A stretch of DNA of 64,000 nucleotides from Lunularia cruciata (GCA_948567375.1 OX419759.1:46725493-46789492); one strand, 5' to 3'. Counted from the stretch's first letter, positions 43,790 through 54,661 are shown. Numbers and translations: made by a program. Notes: generated by a model not told the origin, from the letters alone.

Positions 43790-43905
43790 TTCATAGAGGG
43801 GGTAAAATTTCCACTAATAGATAGTCCACCTGTGGATTGCAAGTATCACGCATGCATTTCTCAAGAATACGCTCCACTTCATATTCCTCTATGCCATCAA
43901 TGAGT
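43790..43905 (-). pseudogene. Chromodomain remnant
   Basis: Minus-strand reading EEYEVERILEKCMRDT, CNPQVDYLLV and, after a frameshift, YEATGEP, the usual beginning, middle and end of a chromovirus chromodomain (Y-E-V-E-x-I-L ... YLVKW ... ATWEP). The aromatic Trp of the middle block has been lost with the shift. Confidence 0.65.
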
Positions 43906-43916
43906 GTCAAACAAGG

Positions 43917-44895
43917 TCAAATGTCTTGTGTGAAATGACACTGGCCTTCTTGTGATATGATCCTCGGAACATATCTACATAGAATGGAAACATGGAACAC
44001 AAGATGGATCTTCATGTATGGTGGTAGCTTGAGGTGATAGGACACAATGCCGAAAGAATCAAGAAAGGCCCAATAAAACAAGGTTTGAGCAAACGAGGTT
44101 TGAGCTTGCGAGGTCCAACTAATGTGAGATTGGTTGTCAATAGACACACCTGATCCCCAACATTGAACTCCATGTGCCTATGGTGTGCATCAACATACTG
44201 CTTCTGTCAATTTTGCATAATCTGTAATCTGTGCTTGGCGCTCTCTACACCTTGTTAGATTCTAGAAATAGATGTGTTAACTTTGTCAACCTTGGTAGCC
44301 ACCGGACGGATCTTCATCAAGCTAGAAGGTGTGAAAAGATGCTCACCATACACGAGGAATAACGGAGTGACCTGGATGGATGCATTCACTGAATTTTTGT
44401 AAGTGAATTCCACCAACGGAAGTAGGGTGTCCCACCTCTCTTGCGCTTCTAAGGTGAAGTCGTGTAACATGTCTTCAATAGTGCAATTAGCCCGCTCTGT
44501 TTGTCCATCTATTTTATGGTGATAAGTTGTAGACATGGCCAACTTGGCTTTGAAGAAACTATAGAGTGTTTGCCAAAACAAACTAGTGAATTGAGTGCTT
44601 CTAACGGCAATGAGTACTCGAGACAAGCCATGGTGCGAGAAGACTGCATCTAAGTATAATTGAGCTAGTTGTGGAGTGGTTATATCCTTGGTGGTAGGGT
44701 GTACATGGATCATTTTTTTGAGCCGGTCCACAAAGACCACAATGGAGTCAAACCTTGAGGTGGTCTTGGGTAATTCAAAGACAAGACCCATACTCACATG
44801 TTCCCAACATTGGGTAGGAGTGGAGAGAGGTTGAAGGAGCCCTAGAGGAGCTTGATTAGAAGCTTTGTTTTGTTGACAAAGTAGGCAACCAAAAA
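43917..44895 (-). pseudogene. Integrase (second part) of the chromovirus
   Basis: Starts at the second Cys pair of the zinc finger (CLLCQQNKASNQAP), then the core with IVVFVDRLKKMIHVHPTTKD (first Asp present), VLIAVRSTQFTS where the second catalytic Asp is lost, and DGQTERANCTIEDM with the Glu kept. The C-terminal part has PLFLVYGEH and, in 43,917-44,147, LPPYMKIHLVFHVSIL. The long open frame of 220 codons runs a few residues into the nested LTR, which supplies an artificial start. Confidence 0.85.
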
Positions 44896-45588
44896 TATGA
44901 GCCGGCCTGTCTCTCACTCAAGATGAACCTATGATGGCTATTATGGTAGCGCACCATGGACTAAGAAGGCAAGAAACCCCAACTCCATCATACTCCTTCA
45001 AGGCTAACACTCCAAGACTCAAGACATTGTTCACTAGAGAACTCAATGAGAGAGAGATAGTTGCAAATGAAAGGATGTTGAGTACTTCCTCACCCCTTGT
45101 TTATACACTTGTGAAATAGTTACGTATCAAAGTTACTAATTACCGTAGTAACTCAAGTTACTAGACTAAAATTCAAGTAAAGTCAAAAAGTAGAAAGGAA
45201 TATCTATTCACATGGACATATTCCCCTAAGCATGTGATCTTATCTTGACCCAACCACTAAGTCAAGGATTCCTTCACATGGGCTATCCTTGGACTAAAGA
45301 AGAATCCAAAATAAAAAGGCTTGCGGACCCAAGAGTTCTCAACTCTTTCCTCAAAACCAAACACCTAGGAATAATACCAAGTCAACACACTAAAATCCAA
45401 AATAATGATGCTCATCTTTTCTACTTCCTCTAAAGTAAGGTCCTCTCTATCTTAGCTATGACTAACTTTAGCTAACCATGACTAATATAGAACCATCCTT
45501 CATCTCTATATAAATAATATCTCTTAAGTACTTTTAATACAAAGCTAAATATCACAATACCACACACATGCACAAATGGGTGTTACAT
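44896..45588 (-). repeat. 3' LTR of the nested Ty3 element
   Basis: 693 bp. On the minus strand it begins TGTAACACCC and ends GGCTCATA. The purine tract GGGGGTAAA (45,589-45,597) lies directly inside it. It is followed outside by TTTTTGGTT, which is also how the primer-site region next to the 5' LTR begins. Confidence 0.92.
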
Positions 45589-45636
45589 TTACCCCCGGAC
45601 TAAATTTTCACTTTGTCCTCAAAAGTGAAGGTCTCT

Positions 45637-46119
45637 CTACCTTCTATGGTACATCTTCAACTTATCATGGTTAATCCTATCAAAGGGTCTTCCTCCCAAC
45701 TCCTTGAGATCATAGGTGTAATTTCCCCACACCTTCTCCACTATGAAAGGTCCTAAGTACTTAGGCAAAAACTTCTTTTGCACTCTCTTGAATTGAATGG
45801 AATCAAACAACATTACCCTATCACCTTCCTTGAAAGGCTCCACCTTCTTTTTGCCTTGCCTCTTGTCATAGCTCTCCTTTTGTTTCCTTTGGGCTTGGTC
45901 CACTCTAACCATAACAATTGCTCTTGCCTCTTCCAACTCCTTGAGTTGTTTCTTCCTTGACTTCTCTGCATCACCTCCTTGTGCTTTCTTCAATCTCCTA
46001 CGAATGCTTTGGAAGGTAGGAAGATCAAAGTGAATAGGTAGGGTAGACTCAATACCATATATTAATTGAAATGGAGAATATCCGGTGGAGGTCTTCATGG
46101 TTGTCCTATACTCCCACAA
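45637..46119 (-). CDS. Integrase C-terminal part of the nested Ty3 element
   Basis: A 160-codon frame: MWEYRTTMKTSTGYSPFQLI is the standard block after the catalytic core, then a Lys/Glu-rich helix, the GDRVMLFDSIQFKR block, FLPKYLGPFIVEKVWGNYTY and NHDKLKMYHRR, the typical C-terminal SH3-like DNA-binding fold. It ends 40 bases before the polypurine tract. No stop within; the break lies upstream in the core. Confidence 0.82.
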   Translation of the reverse strand: MWEYRTTMKTSTGYSPFQLIYGIESTLPIHFDLPTFQSIRRRLKKAQGGDAEKSRKKQLKELEEARAIVMVRVDQAQRKQKESYDKRQGKKKVEPFKEGDRVMLFDSIQFKRVQKKFLPKYLGPFIVEKVWGNYTYDLKELGGRPFDRINHDKLKMYHRR

Positions 46120-46308
46120 AATTGCATGAATCCTCTTGTCTCAATGATGTTTAACCCCCTCCATTTCTGCATCTTTGGCCAACATCATGTACAAGGTCTG
46201 ATTGGTTCTCTCTGCCAAGCCATTAGAATTTGGCTTATAGGATGTAGTTACTCTATGTTTGATAGAGAAATGTTTTAGCATGGCTGTAGTAATGCTTCAT
46301 GTAAACTC

Positions 46309-46694
46309 TCATCCTCTATCAGAAACCAACTCCAAAGGGCATCCAAACCTAGTGATAATGTGTTCATAAAGAAATCTACCCACTTCATCTTCATTCTTGT
46401 CTCTCAATGGTCTAGCCTCAACCCACTTGGTAAGGTAATCAGTAACTTCCACAATGTACCAATTTTTCCTTGAGGTTCCATTGCTAGGACATTTTGAGAA
46501 GTGGGGAATTGATTTTGCAAAATCAATTCCCACTTCTCAAAATGTCCTAGCAATGGAATTGATCTAAGTGGTGGAGTGGATGTAGACTTTCTAGCAAAAG
46601 CTTGACAAACATGACAAGTTTTGCAATAATCAAGACAATCCTTGAAAATCCCTTTCCAATGGTAACCTACATCTAGAATCTTGAAAGCAATCAC
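46309..46694 (-). pseudogene. Integrase core of the nested Ty3 element, broken by a foldback
   Basis: The zinc finger ends with CKTCHVCQAFARK, and the core resumes with WYIVEVTDYLTKWVEARPL (first Asp) and GCPLELVSDRG (second Asp). Between them the expected WGIDF block is present but is followed by its own inverted copy, giving nonsense residues and a frame change (46,533/46,404). The element therefore could not encode a working integrase unless it is complemented. Confidence 0.85.
46476..46558. repeat. Foldback inverted duplication, 42/41-bp arms, no spacer
   Basis: 46,476-46,517 is followed at once by its reverse complement, 46,518-46,558. The only difference is one G in a run (GGGG versus GGG). 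A perfect hairpin of this length can form. The copied segment is integrase coding sequence. Confidence 0.97.
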
Positions 46695-47050
46695 CTTTCA
46701 TGCAAAGCATCCTCCACATACTAAACCTTCATGAAACTCCTTTATGAGTAGGATAGACTCTTCTTTACCCTCTGCTCTTCAAAGTAGACCATCTGCTCCT
46801 TGGTGAAAAAGAATATCCTCCACCATTGTGTAAGGTCTGGATCTTGCTACAAGGGCCTTCCTCTCCCTAACATGCATCCCTTCTGGATAGTTATCTCTTG
46901 TCACAAATCCACAATCTCCTTGTACTCCATTGGAACCTCTTGAGTGACTGAGATTGTCATGAGCTCCTCATTCAGGAAGGAATCATCCATTAGCTCATCT
47001 CCATCATGATCATAGGCTCTAGATAACAAATCAACATTTGCATGTTTCTT

Positions 47051-48109
47051 TCATGGCCTATCCTCAATGGTGTAGTTATACTCAAACAAGAGTATCATCC
47101 ACCTTGCTAGTCTCCCTTCAACATTAGGCTTGTTGAAGATGTACTTCAAAGCCTTGTGATCCGTGACAATGGTGGCTTTCACTCTAATCAAGTAGTGTCT
47201 TAAATTCTTGAGACCAAAGATCACTACCAACCCTTCTCCCTCCATGACAGAGTAGTTCTTTTCTGCTGAAACCATCTGCCTACTAGCATAAGCTATTGGA
47301 TGATCATGCCCATCTTGGTCTAATTGACTAAGAGTGCATCCTATAGCTACATTAGAAGCATCAATGTAGAGGATGAAAGGCTTACTCCAATCAGGTTTAG
47401 CAAGAATTGGAGCTACAACAAGGGATTGCTTGAGCTCCTCAAAAGCTTTGAGAGCCTCCTTGTCCTCCAAAATCACCATGTAATCTACACCCTTCTTCAC
47501 GTAGATGGTCAATGCATAAGCCTTGTTGGAAAATGAGAAGATGAGCCTCCTATAGTATCCAACCATCCCCAAGAATTGGCTTAACTTTGTGAAGCTCGAA
47601 GAGAATGGAAGGTCTGAGATTTTACTCACCTTCTCAGGATCAACTTCTATTCCATCCTTGGAGATGATGTACCTCAAAAGTAGACCTTCTTCACATCCAA
47701 AAATGCACTTCTCTAGGTTGAGTGATGCATTTGCCTCATCCAAGCACTGCAAGACCTTGATTTGGTGCTCAAAGTGCTCCTCCTTGCTCCCATAGACACA
47801 AAAGTCATCAATGAAGTCTCTCACAAATTTCCAAATGAAAGGTTCAAATACCTTGTTCATGAACCGTTGGAATGTGGCTGGAGCATTGCAAAGCCCAAAA
47901 GGCATGACCTTGAAAGCGTAAGTTCCCCAAGGTGTGGTGAATATGGTGAGTTGTTGATGCTTTGGTGCAATCTTGACTTGGTTATATCCATTATAACCAT
48001 CTCTAAAACTATACCTCTCATGACCTACAACCTCCTCCAAGATCTCATCAATGAATGGCAATGGATAGTAGTCCTTCTTGGTAACAGCATTGAGCTTCTT
48101 GTAATCCAC
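47051..48109 (-). CDS. Reverse transcriptase and RNase H of the nested Ty3 element
   Basis: 352 codons without a stop. RT blocks: MDYKKLNAVTKKDYYPLPFI, HERYSFRDGYNGYNQVKIAP (the usual MDG reads RDG, so the first catalytic Asp is kept), TPWGTYAFKVMPFGLCNAPA, and FIDDFCVYG with the catalytic FIDD. RNase H: LYIDASNVAIGCTLSQ (Asp), EKNYSVMEGEGLVVIFGLK (Glu) and IVTDHKALKYIF (Asp), ending WMILLFEYNYTIEDRP. The N-terminal RT fingers precede it in another frame (48,223-48,330), so at least one shift exists. Confidence 0.92.
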   Translation of the reverse strand: MDYKKLNAVTKKDYYPLPFIDEILEEVVGHERYSFRDGYNGYNQVKIAPKHQQLTIFTTPWGTYAFKVMPFGLCNAPATFQRFMNKVFEPFIWKFVRDFIDDFCVYGSKEEHFEHQIKVLQCLDEANASLNLEKCIFGCEEGLLLRYIISKDGIEVDPEKVSKISDLPFSSSFTKLSQFLGMVGYYRRLIFSFSNKAYALTIYVKKGVDYMVILEDKEALKAFEELKQSLVVAPILAKPDWSKPFILYIDASNVAIGCTLSQLDQDGHDHPIAYASRQMVSAEKNYSVMEGEGLVVIFGLKNLRHYLIRVKATIVTDHKALKYIFNKPNVEGRLARWMILLFEYNYTIEDRP

Positions 48110-48222
48110 CCATACTCAAAGCTTGCCATTCTTTTTCTCCACAATGACAATTGGAGACACCCATTCTGAATTCTCTACCTCAAAGATAAATCCAGCCTCC
48201 TTGAGCTTATCAATATCCTCCT

Positions 48223-49020
48223 TCACACCAAAGATATTAGTGTGCTAATGTGATGTTGCTTTTGGTGGATTGGTCTTGCATGTGACTCCACCTCTATCTT
48301 GTGCTCCTCCAAGGTGACTTCCTTCAAATCCTTGTAACTGAAAGCAAACACATGGATGAACTTGCGGAAAATCTCCTCAAATCTCACCTTCTCCTCCTTG
48401 GTAACATTTGGGCCATACTTGAGGGTAGCTAACCTTCTTTCTACCTCCTCAAGTGTCAATGGTGATTTATCTGGGTCCTTCAAAATCTCTAGCTTAGGTG
48501 CAAAATCCATAGTACACAAAGGATACACATCTGAATCAAATTCAGATTCATCCTCCTCCGTGGAAGTCTCCTCTTCCATGCTTGTGTCCACACCTGAAGT
48601 TCCTTCTTCAGAATCTGATTCACAATAATCAGAAGATGATGTATCCGAATGTGAAGTGTTGGTAGTGTTAGTCACAGGAACTGTGACTCTATGGTTTGAT
48701 GGTCCAATCTTCAAGTACCCTTTGTACCATCGATCAATTATGTGTGTTGCTCTCAACCATGGCCTCCCAAGAACTAAGTCAAAGCTTGAATCCTTCAAGA
48801 CTTGGAAAGTCATGAGATTTTGAACTCCCATAATTGAAACTACCACTTTATCCATCACCCCTATTGGTCGAACTTGTTGCTTGTTTACCATGCTCACCAC
48901 AAATGTTGAAGGTCTTAAGGTTATCATACCCAACTTTGTCATCAACCTTTTTGACATGGCATTTACTACTGATCCTCCATCCACCAATGCATCCTTGATG
49001 TTGTGACCATTCACTCTCAC
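48223..49020 (-). CDS. Aspartic protease and RT N-terminus, nested Ty3 element
   Basis: 265 codons. The protease is recognised by VNGHNIKDALVDGGSVVNAM, where D-G-G-S stands for the usual D-T/S-G-S, and by LVLGRPWLRATHI, the second conserved block. A long acidic Ser/Glu linker follows (SSSDYCESDSEEGTSG), then EEHKIEVESHARPIHQKQ, the start of RT. The DGGS change may affect activity; other Ty3 lineages do carry variants at this residue. Confidence 0.82.
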   Translation of the reverse strand: MRVNGHNIKDALVDGGSVVNAMSKRLMTKLGMITLRPSTFVVSMVNKQQVRPIGVMDKVVVSIMGVQNLMTFQVLKDSSFDLVLGRPWLRATHIIDRWYKGYLKIGPSNHRVTVPVTNTTNTSHSDTSSSDYCESDSEEGTSGVDTSMEEETSTEEDESEFDSDVYPLCTMDFAPKLEILKDPDKSPLTLEEVERRLATLKYGPNVTKEEKVRFEEIFRKFIHVFAFSYKDLKEVTLEEHKIEVESHARPIHQKQHHISTLISLV

Positions 49021-49050
49021 ATCAATCTTGGAGGCATATTTGGAAGCCTC

Positions 49051-49335
49051 TCATGGTGCTGGCTTGGCATCCACCACCCCCATTGATACTAGAGCTTTTA
49101 CTTTCTTCTTCCTCTTGCTCTTTGTAGAATTCAAACCACCTCTAAGCTCTTCTCTCAAGGTAGGGTTCAAAGCAATCAATTGGCCCACCGTGATGTTAGC
49201 CTTGTGACTTCCAACATCCTCCAACACATTGTAGTTCCATTGTTGCTTTGAAATCAAGAAATCCTCCATCCCCAACTTCTTCCTTGGAGTCTTTGGTGTT
49301 GATGGTGTTGAGTTGCAAGTGCTCCTAGTAAACAT
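49051..49335 (-). pseudogene. Gag-Pol linker, nested Ty3 element
   Basis: 94 codons with a Thr/Pro start (STPSTPKTPRKK) and the block SHKANITVGQLIALNPTLRE, which I know as a conserved segment just before the protease in some plant Ty3 lineages. One stop separates it from the protease frame. Confidence 0.55.
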
Positions 49336-49490
49336 AGGAGTATCCTTGCTTGGAGTAAATCCTTGAGAAGAATGAACATCCTCTACAAAACGAGCTCTCT
49401 TCTTCTCTTATGCCAAAAGCTCCAAATTAAGACCCTTGGAGTTTGAGCACTCTCCCTTCTCAAACTAGCTCTCAACCATATCTATGGATG

Positions 49491-50493
49491 CTATCTCCTT
49501 ACCTTTGTTGGGATGAGGAGCCACTTGGGTTTCACTACCTCCCTCTTTCCCTCTATCGGCTCCCTCATAACCCCTTCTTCCATGGTAAGTAGAATTTGGG
49601 CAATTCCTTTGGATATGGCCTCTTCCTCCACAACCAAAACAATTTTTATCATTGAAATTTTTGGCTGGTTGGCCTCCTCTAATGGATAGTTTCCATAACT
49701 CCTAGGCACTCTCTATAAATTCTGATCCACCTCTCTTTTCTCCCATAATTGCACCACATTGATCTTGAGATCAGCATGTTGTTCTGTGATGGTTGAAGTA
49801 GATTCTTTGGTGGAGGTGCAAGAATTGGAGCAACTACTACTTGTGGTGCAACCCTTTCCACCAAAGTATCAGGAGTTCCACCATACTTGTAGCCTTGAGT
49901 AGGATGCACAACCTCCTTCACCACCAAATCACTCTCATCCTCTTCCAAACTCTCCTCCATACGAATTACGATCTTGATAGCTTCAACCTTAGAAGAAGGT
50001 TTCTCATATCTCACCTTGCTTCTAATTTGTGGTCTCAACACTCCCACAAAATTCTTGGTGAGCATGGCCCCTATGCCAATCATAGTATTCTCCACATCAT
50101 TTCCACCCTTCCTCAACACTAAATTTTTCACTCTTTCCATATAGACTCTAACTTTTTCACTCTTTCGATATAGACTCTCATTTTCTCTCCATCTCCTTGC
50201 TTGAGAAATGTAACCTCACTCATCAATCTCTCATAACTCTCATCAGGAAGAAAGTTTTCAATGAGTGTTGAAGTCAAAGTCTCCCAGGACTCCTCTTCCC
50301 CATCTCTCCTCTCTCTCTTTTGGTATTCTGACTCATACCATGTAAGTGCTGCATCCTCAAAGAAATATGGTAATAATGAGGCCCACTCATTCTTTCTCCT
50401 CTCATTTTTTCCTATGCAAGTTCTCTTGAAGTCTCTCACAAAGGCCTCCACATCTTCTCCATCCTTGCCAAAGAAAACCGGAAGTTTCCCCAT
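49491..50493 (-). pseudogene. gag with zinc knuckle, nested Ty3 element
   Basis: The capsid region starts MGKLPVFFGKDGEDVEAFVR and includes WASLLPYFFEDAALTWYES and WETLTSTLIENFLPDESYER, the common retrotransposon gag fold. It continues in a second frame (50,140-49,679). A nucleocapsid knuckle C-FG-C-GGRG-H-IQRN-C is complete at 49,600-49,641 but is in yet another frame. At least two frameshifts are needed, so gag is dead. Confidence 0.82.
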
Positions 50494-50727
50494 CTTAACC
50501 CCTCACTATCTTTCTTTTCTCTCAAATTTTTTTTCTCTTTTCTTTTCTCTCACTCTATTACTAATAGAGTATATACATGACTAACACCATCTAAGAATAA
50601 TCCACTCTAGGGAACACAAAAGGTTCAAGTTGCTCCAAGATTTCTATAGCAACATCAAATCCTAGAGTGCATATTAATCTAACTCTCATGGATAGTTTAT
50701 CCATAAGTTGAAAGATTATCTCCATCA

Positions 50728-51201
50728 CTAATCTTGAGAACTAGCTGATGAAGGTGGTTGTTTTTCTGCAGCTGTACTAAGACTCTCTCCAAGATCCTTC
50801 ACTAAAGTCTCCAAAAGTGCTTTTACTCCACTACACTCATGTCCTTTTGGAAGTCCTTCCACTCCACGAACCTCACACAACTCCTTGGTCTTAGATCTTC
50901 TCCCTCCTAATCTTGGTGAAGAAGGTCCAACATGCAAACCCAAGTCAAGTAAGCCTCTCCTTTCCTTCAATCTCTTGCTCTCAAAGGTCAATGGACATGA
51001 ACTTGCCTTATGTCCCTTCTCTCCACATAAAAAGCATTTAGACTCACTCTTTCCTCCAAGTGGTGTAGGTTTTTGGATCCTCTCAACACTCTTTTCAAAT
51101 TCTATTATTAATTATCTTTTCCTCAAATCCACCTCTAAAATCACCTCAAACCCTTGGGAAACCTTACATAATCTTAATTTCCACTCTTGATAACCCTCCA
51201 T
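50728..51201 (-). pseudogene. Extra ORF with a second zinc knuckle, upstream of gag
   Basis: From an ATG at 51,201 (MEGYQEWKLRLCKV) about 158 codons run to a stop at 50,728 with a single in-frame TAA. It contains a perfect CX2CX4HX4C knuckle, C-FL-C-GEKG-H-KASS-C, at 50,995-51,036, followed by a basic stretch (ESKRLKERRGLLD) and a Ser-rich end. Gag starts 235 bases further on. Knuckles normally lie at the Gag C-terminus, so an N-terminal one is unusual. It could be an extra nucleic-acid-binding protein or part of a longer Gag. Confidence 0.6.
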
Positions 51202-52047
51202 GCTCCCAAGATGAAGCTAAACACTCAAACATACTTTTTGTTGCTCTCAAACTCCTCATGCATGAGATCTCCACTTTGCAAAATTGACACTTCCTCACAG
51301 TGTCACTCAAATTTGTGACAGTCCTTTGAAATTTTTCACACTTGTTCACAACTTTAGTGCGTCCATCCCTGCAAAATTTCAGATCTTTTCATTGAGCCAT
51401 TTGGCCTAGACACTTTTCTATTCAATACACATATTTCAGATTTGGTCTGAAAACCACCCCCTCACTTCAAAACCTCATAACTCCCAGTGCAAGAACGATC
51501 TCTCTCTAATTTTTGTGGTAGTAGGTAGGATACAATGCAATGAATTGTCTTGGAAATTTTCAGGATAATTCACTGAAAATTGAAGAAATAGAAGACTCTG
51601 TACAATTTTCCATAGAGCATGCAGTTGCGGGAGCACTTTACCCTATCAACTTTCAAAGTTTCTAGCACAATGCACATAGAACCTCTCACAATAATTTCAA
51701 GTGTACTAAATGAAAGATAACCCAAGCTATCATGTGTAGGAATTTCAAGTCCATATCTCAAACTTGTGATTTTGCCCAAAATCAACTTAATCTCCAAAAT
51801 CTTCAATCCACCTCACACAATCTCTCCAATTCCTCTCATATATACAAGATATACAAAATCAACTCAAAGACATCATAATGAACAAAAGTGTATAAAAAAG
51901 GGTGTTGGTTCTCTAACATAAGTTTAGCCCTCTCCTCTCCTAATGTTCTCTCCAAGTGAGCTCTCATAACCTCTTTCTGTCTAAGGTAGAATTGAACACC
52001 AAACATTATCTTACCTTTTAGAGAGGTCCCGACAAGGGAACCAAAAA
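51202..52047 (-). other. Leader and primer-binding region, nested Ty3 element
   Basis: Non-coding. Next to the 5' LTR the minus strand reads TTTT then TGGTTCCCTTGTCGGG (52,028-52,043), the likely primer-binding site; I cannot assign the tRNA. 51,697-52,047 is homologous to 1-334. Confidence 0.6.
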
Positions 52048-52739
52048 TGTGAGCCGGCTTGTCTCTCACTCAGGATGAACCTCTGATGGCTATTATGGTA
52101 GCACACCATGGACTAAGAAGGCAAGAAACCCCAACTCCATCATACTCCTTCAAGGCTAACACTCCAAGACTCAAGACATTGCTCACTAGAGAACTCAATG
52201 AGAGAGAGATAGTTGCAAATGAAAGGATGTTGAGTACCTCCTCACCCCTTGTTTATATACTTGTGAAATAGTTACGTACCAAAGTTACTAATTACTGTAG
52301 TAACTCAAGTTACTAGACTAAAAGTCAAGTAAAGGCAAAAAAAAGAAAGGAATATCCATTCACATGGGCATATTCTCCTAAGCATGTAGTCTTATCTTGA
52401 CCCAACCACTAAGTCAAGGATTCCTTCACATGGGCCATCCTTGGACTAAAGAAGAATCCCAAACAAAAAGGCTTGCGTGCCCAAGAGTTCTCAACTCTTT
52501 CCTCAAAACCAAACACCTAGGAATAATACCAAGTCAACAAACTAAAATCCAAAATAGTGGTGCTCATCTTTTCTACTTCCTCTAAAGTAAGGTTCCCTCT
52601 ATCTTAGCTATGACTAACTTTAGCTAACCATGAGTAATATAGAATCATCATTTATCCCTATATAAATAATATCTCTTAAGTACTTATAATACCAAGCTAA
52701 ATATCACAATACCACACACATGCACAAATGGGTGTTACA
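52048..52739 (-). repeat. 5' LTR of the nested Ty3 element
   Basis: 692 bp, TGTGAGCCGG to GGGTGTTACA on the plus strand (TG..CA ends). About 95% identical to 44,896-45,588. Confidence 0.93.
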
Positions 52740-53560
52740 ACACGGAGTCCATCACGTCATTGCTCATTTTGGGCTTATAGTAATGGCGTTGGACTGCATC
52801 CAAGGTCTTGTCCACTCCAACATGACTTGCAATAGCCAAGTCATGACTTTCGTTAGAATAGTGATACATAATTCTAGGACATTTGAGATCCATAATCTAC
52901 CATCATGAACGGTGAGTCCTTGGGTGATGATGATGCCTTTGGATAATTGCACTTCCATAATCTATAGGTTAGTTTTTGTAGTAGCCAAAATCTCTAGCTT
53001 GAATTTAGGGTTAATCTTAATCTCTATCACCAAGTTGTTTACCATTGGCATGCGGGTGAATGCATCTACAATTTGTTTCTTACCTTCCAAGTAGGTGATT
53101 GTCTAGTTGAAGCGTTTTTGCCACTCTGCTTACCAAATTTGGCAATGAGATAAATCCTTCTATATCTTGAGGTAGGCAAGGGGTTTATGGTCTTTCTCTA
53201 CTACAAATGCCTTCTTGCCCAAATAGTACTTCCAATGCTTGGTTGCAATGACGATGGCCAGCTCTTCTTGTTCTGTGATGTGATAGTTGCGCTCTACCAA
53301 TAACAAATTTTGAAAGAAATATGCAATTGGATGCCATCTGTCATGCCACTCTTATTGTAGGATTGCTCCTATTGCTACGCTTTATGCATCTCTAGCCAAC
53401 TTGATTGGACATTTTGAGTCATACCACTTCAAGATTGGTGCATGTAGCAAGGTGGCTTTCAACTCCTGAAAGGCCAACTCTTGTACGGTTCCCCATATCC
53501 ATTTCTTCCCCTTGCCAAGTAGTGTTGTTAAAGGTTTTGTAACCTTGGAGAAGTCCTTGA
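52740..53560 (-). pseudogene. RNase H and integrase zinc-finger start, host chromovirus
   Basis: Minus strand, with stops: LHAPILKWYDSKCPIKLARD, an A-I-G-A-I-L-Q block, HITEQEELAIVIATKHWKYY and FVVEKDHKPLAYL identify RNase H. VDAFTRMP and, at the edge, YKPKMSNDVMDSV lead into the integrase zinc finger, which continues at 44,895 with CLLCQQNKAS. This fixes the nested insertion inside the HHCC finger. Confidence 0.78.
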
Positions 53561-53565
53561 CAAAT

Positions 53566-54406
53566 CTATGATAGAATCCCCATCAACCCCAAAAAGCTCT
53601 TGAATTGAGTTTGATCTTCTCGGGCACTCCATTTTTTAATGACCTCAATTTTATCCATCAATACTTGAATGCACTCTACACTTACTCTATGCCCCAAGTA
53701 GTCTACTTCAAACTTGCCAAACTCGCACTTTGAGATTTTGGCATACAATTGATTTTATCTTAGAATTAGGAAGACTTCTCGTTAGATGTTGTTTGTGTTC
53801 AGTCATCATGCTATTGTATACTAAGATGTTGTCCAAGAAGATGATAACAAAGTTATCCAAGTATGGACAAAATATATCATTCATTAGACTCATGAAAGTG
53901 GTAGGTGCATTGGTGAGGCCAAAAGGCATCACAAGATACTCAAAGTGGCCATACTTGGTTTGAAAAGCAGTTTTGTATATATACTCCTTTGCAATTTGGA
54001 TGTGATTGTAACCACTCTGCAAGTCTAATTTAGTGGAGTATCTTGCTCCATGGAGTTGATAAAACAGGTCATCCATGCAAGGTAAGGGGTATTTTTTCTT
54101 CATTGTTTGCTGATCGAGACCTTGGTAGTCAATGCATATGCGCATTATACTATCCTTCTTCTTCACAAACAAGACTAGAGCCCCATATGGTGATATGTTA
54201 GGTTAGATGAACCCTTTCTGTAGCATCTTCTCAATTTGAGTCTTACGCTCCTCCAACTCATGAGGCAATAGGCAATATGGGACCTTACAAGGAGGTATCT
54301 TCCCCAGGAGTGTCTCAATTTTATGATCTACTCTTCCTTTTGGTGGTAATCCTAAGGGTAGATCATTGGGAAAGACATCTTGAAACTCATCCTCTACATC
54401 TTTCAA
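53566..54406 (-). pseudogene. Reverse transcriptase of the host chromovirus, catalytic Asp lost
   Basis: Blocks in order: DEFQDVFPNDLPLGLPPKGR, VDHKIETLLGKIPP, FVKKKDSIMRICIDYQGLDQ, YSTKLDLQSGYNHIQIA (first catalytic Asp present), TKYGHFEYLVMPFGLTNAPT, VIIFLDNILVYN and ISKCEFGKFEVDYLGHRVS. At 53,828-53,839 the FLDD catalytic pair reads FLDN, a single change from Asp to Asn that should abolish polymerase activity. Other stops and shifts are present. Confidence 0.87.
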
Positions 54407-54661
54407 TTTCTCAAGAATTTGTTCATCAAGTTGTGCCCTCTAGACTTCTCTTATTAGACCCATGAAACATCTATTGGTCTTACAAACAATTACCATCCAT
54501 CCGACATACATAGGCAATTCTTGCCTTTGTGATTTTTCTTTAACCCCAATGATTGACCATTGGTGGGTTCTCACTACTTTCTTTCTCTAATCTACCATAG
54601 GTTTGTAATGCTCCATCCATGGCATGCCTAAGATTACATCATAACGAGCTTATTGTACCAC

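Larger units (their letters stand above)
44896..52739 (-). mobile_element. Nearly complete nested Ty3/gypsy element
   Basis: 7.84 kb with two LTRs of about 692 bp. I count about 36 differences between them, roughly 95% identity, so it is younger than its host element. Minus-strand order: LTR, leader, an upstream ORF with a zinc knuckle, gag, a second zinc knuckle, protease, RT-RNase H, integrase, LTR. There is no chromodomain after the integrase. RT-RNase H is open for 352 codons. The integrase is broken by a foldback inverted duplication. It sits exactly in the zinc finger of the host integrase. I could not identify a matching target duplication. Confidence 0.93.

Noticed and set aside
47762-48169. 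135-codon plus-strand ORF
   Set aside because: Directly antisense to the well-supported reverse transcriptase frame.
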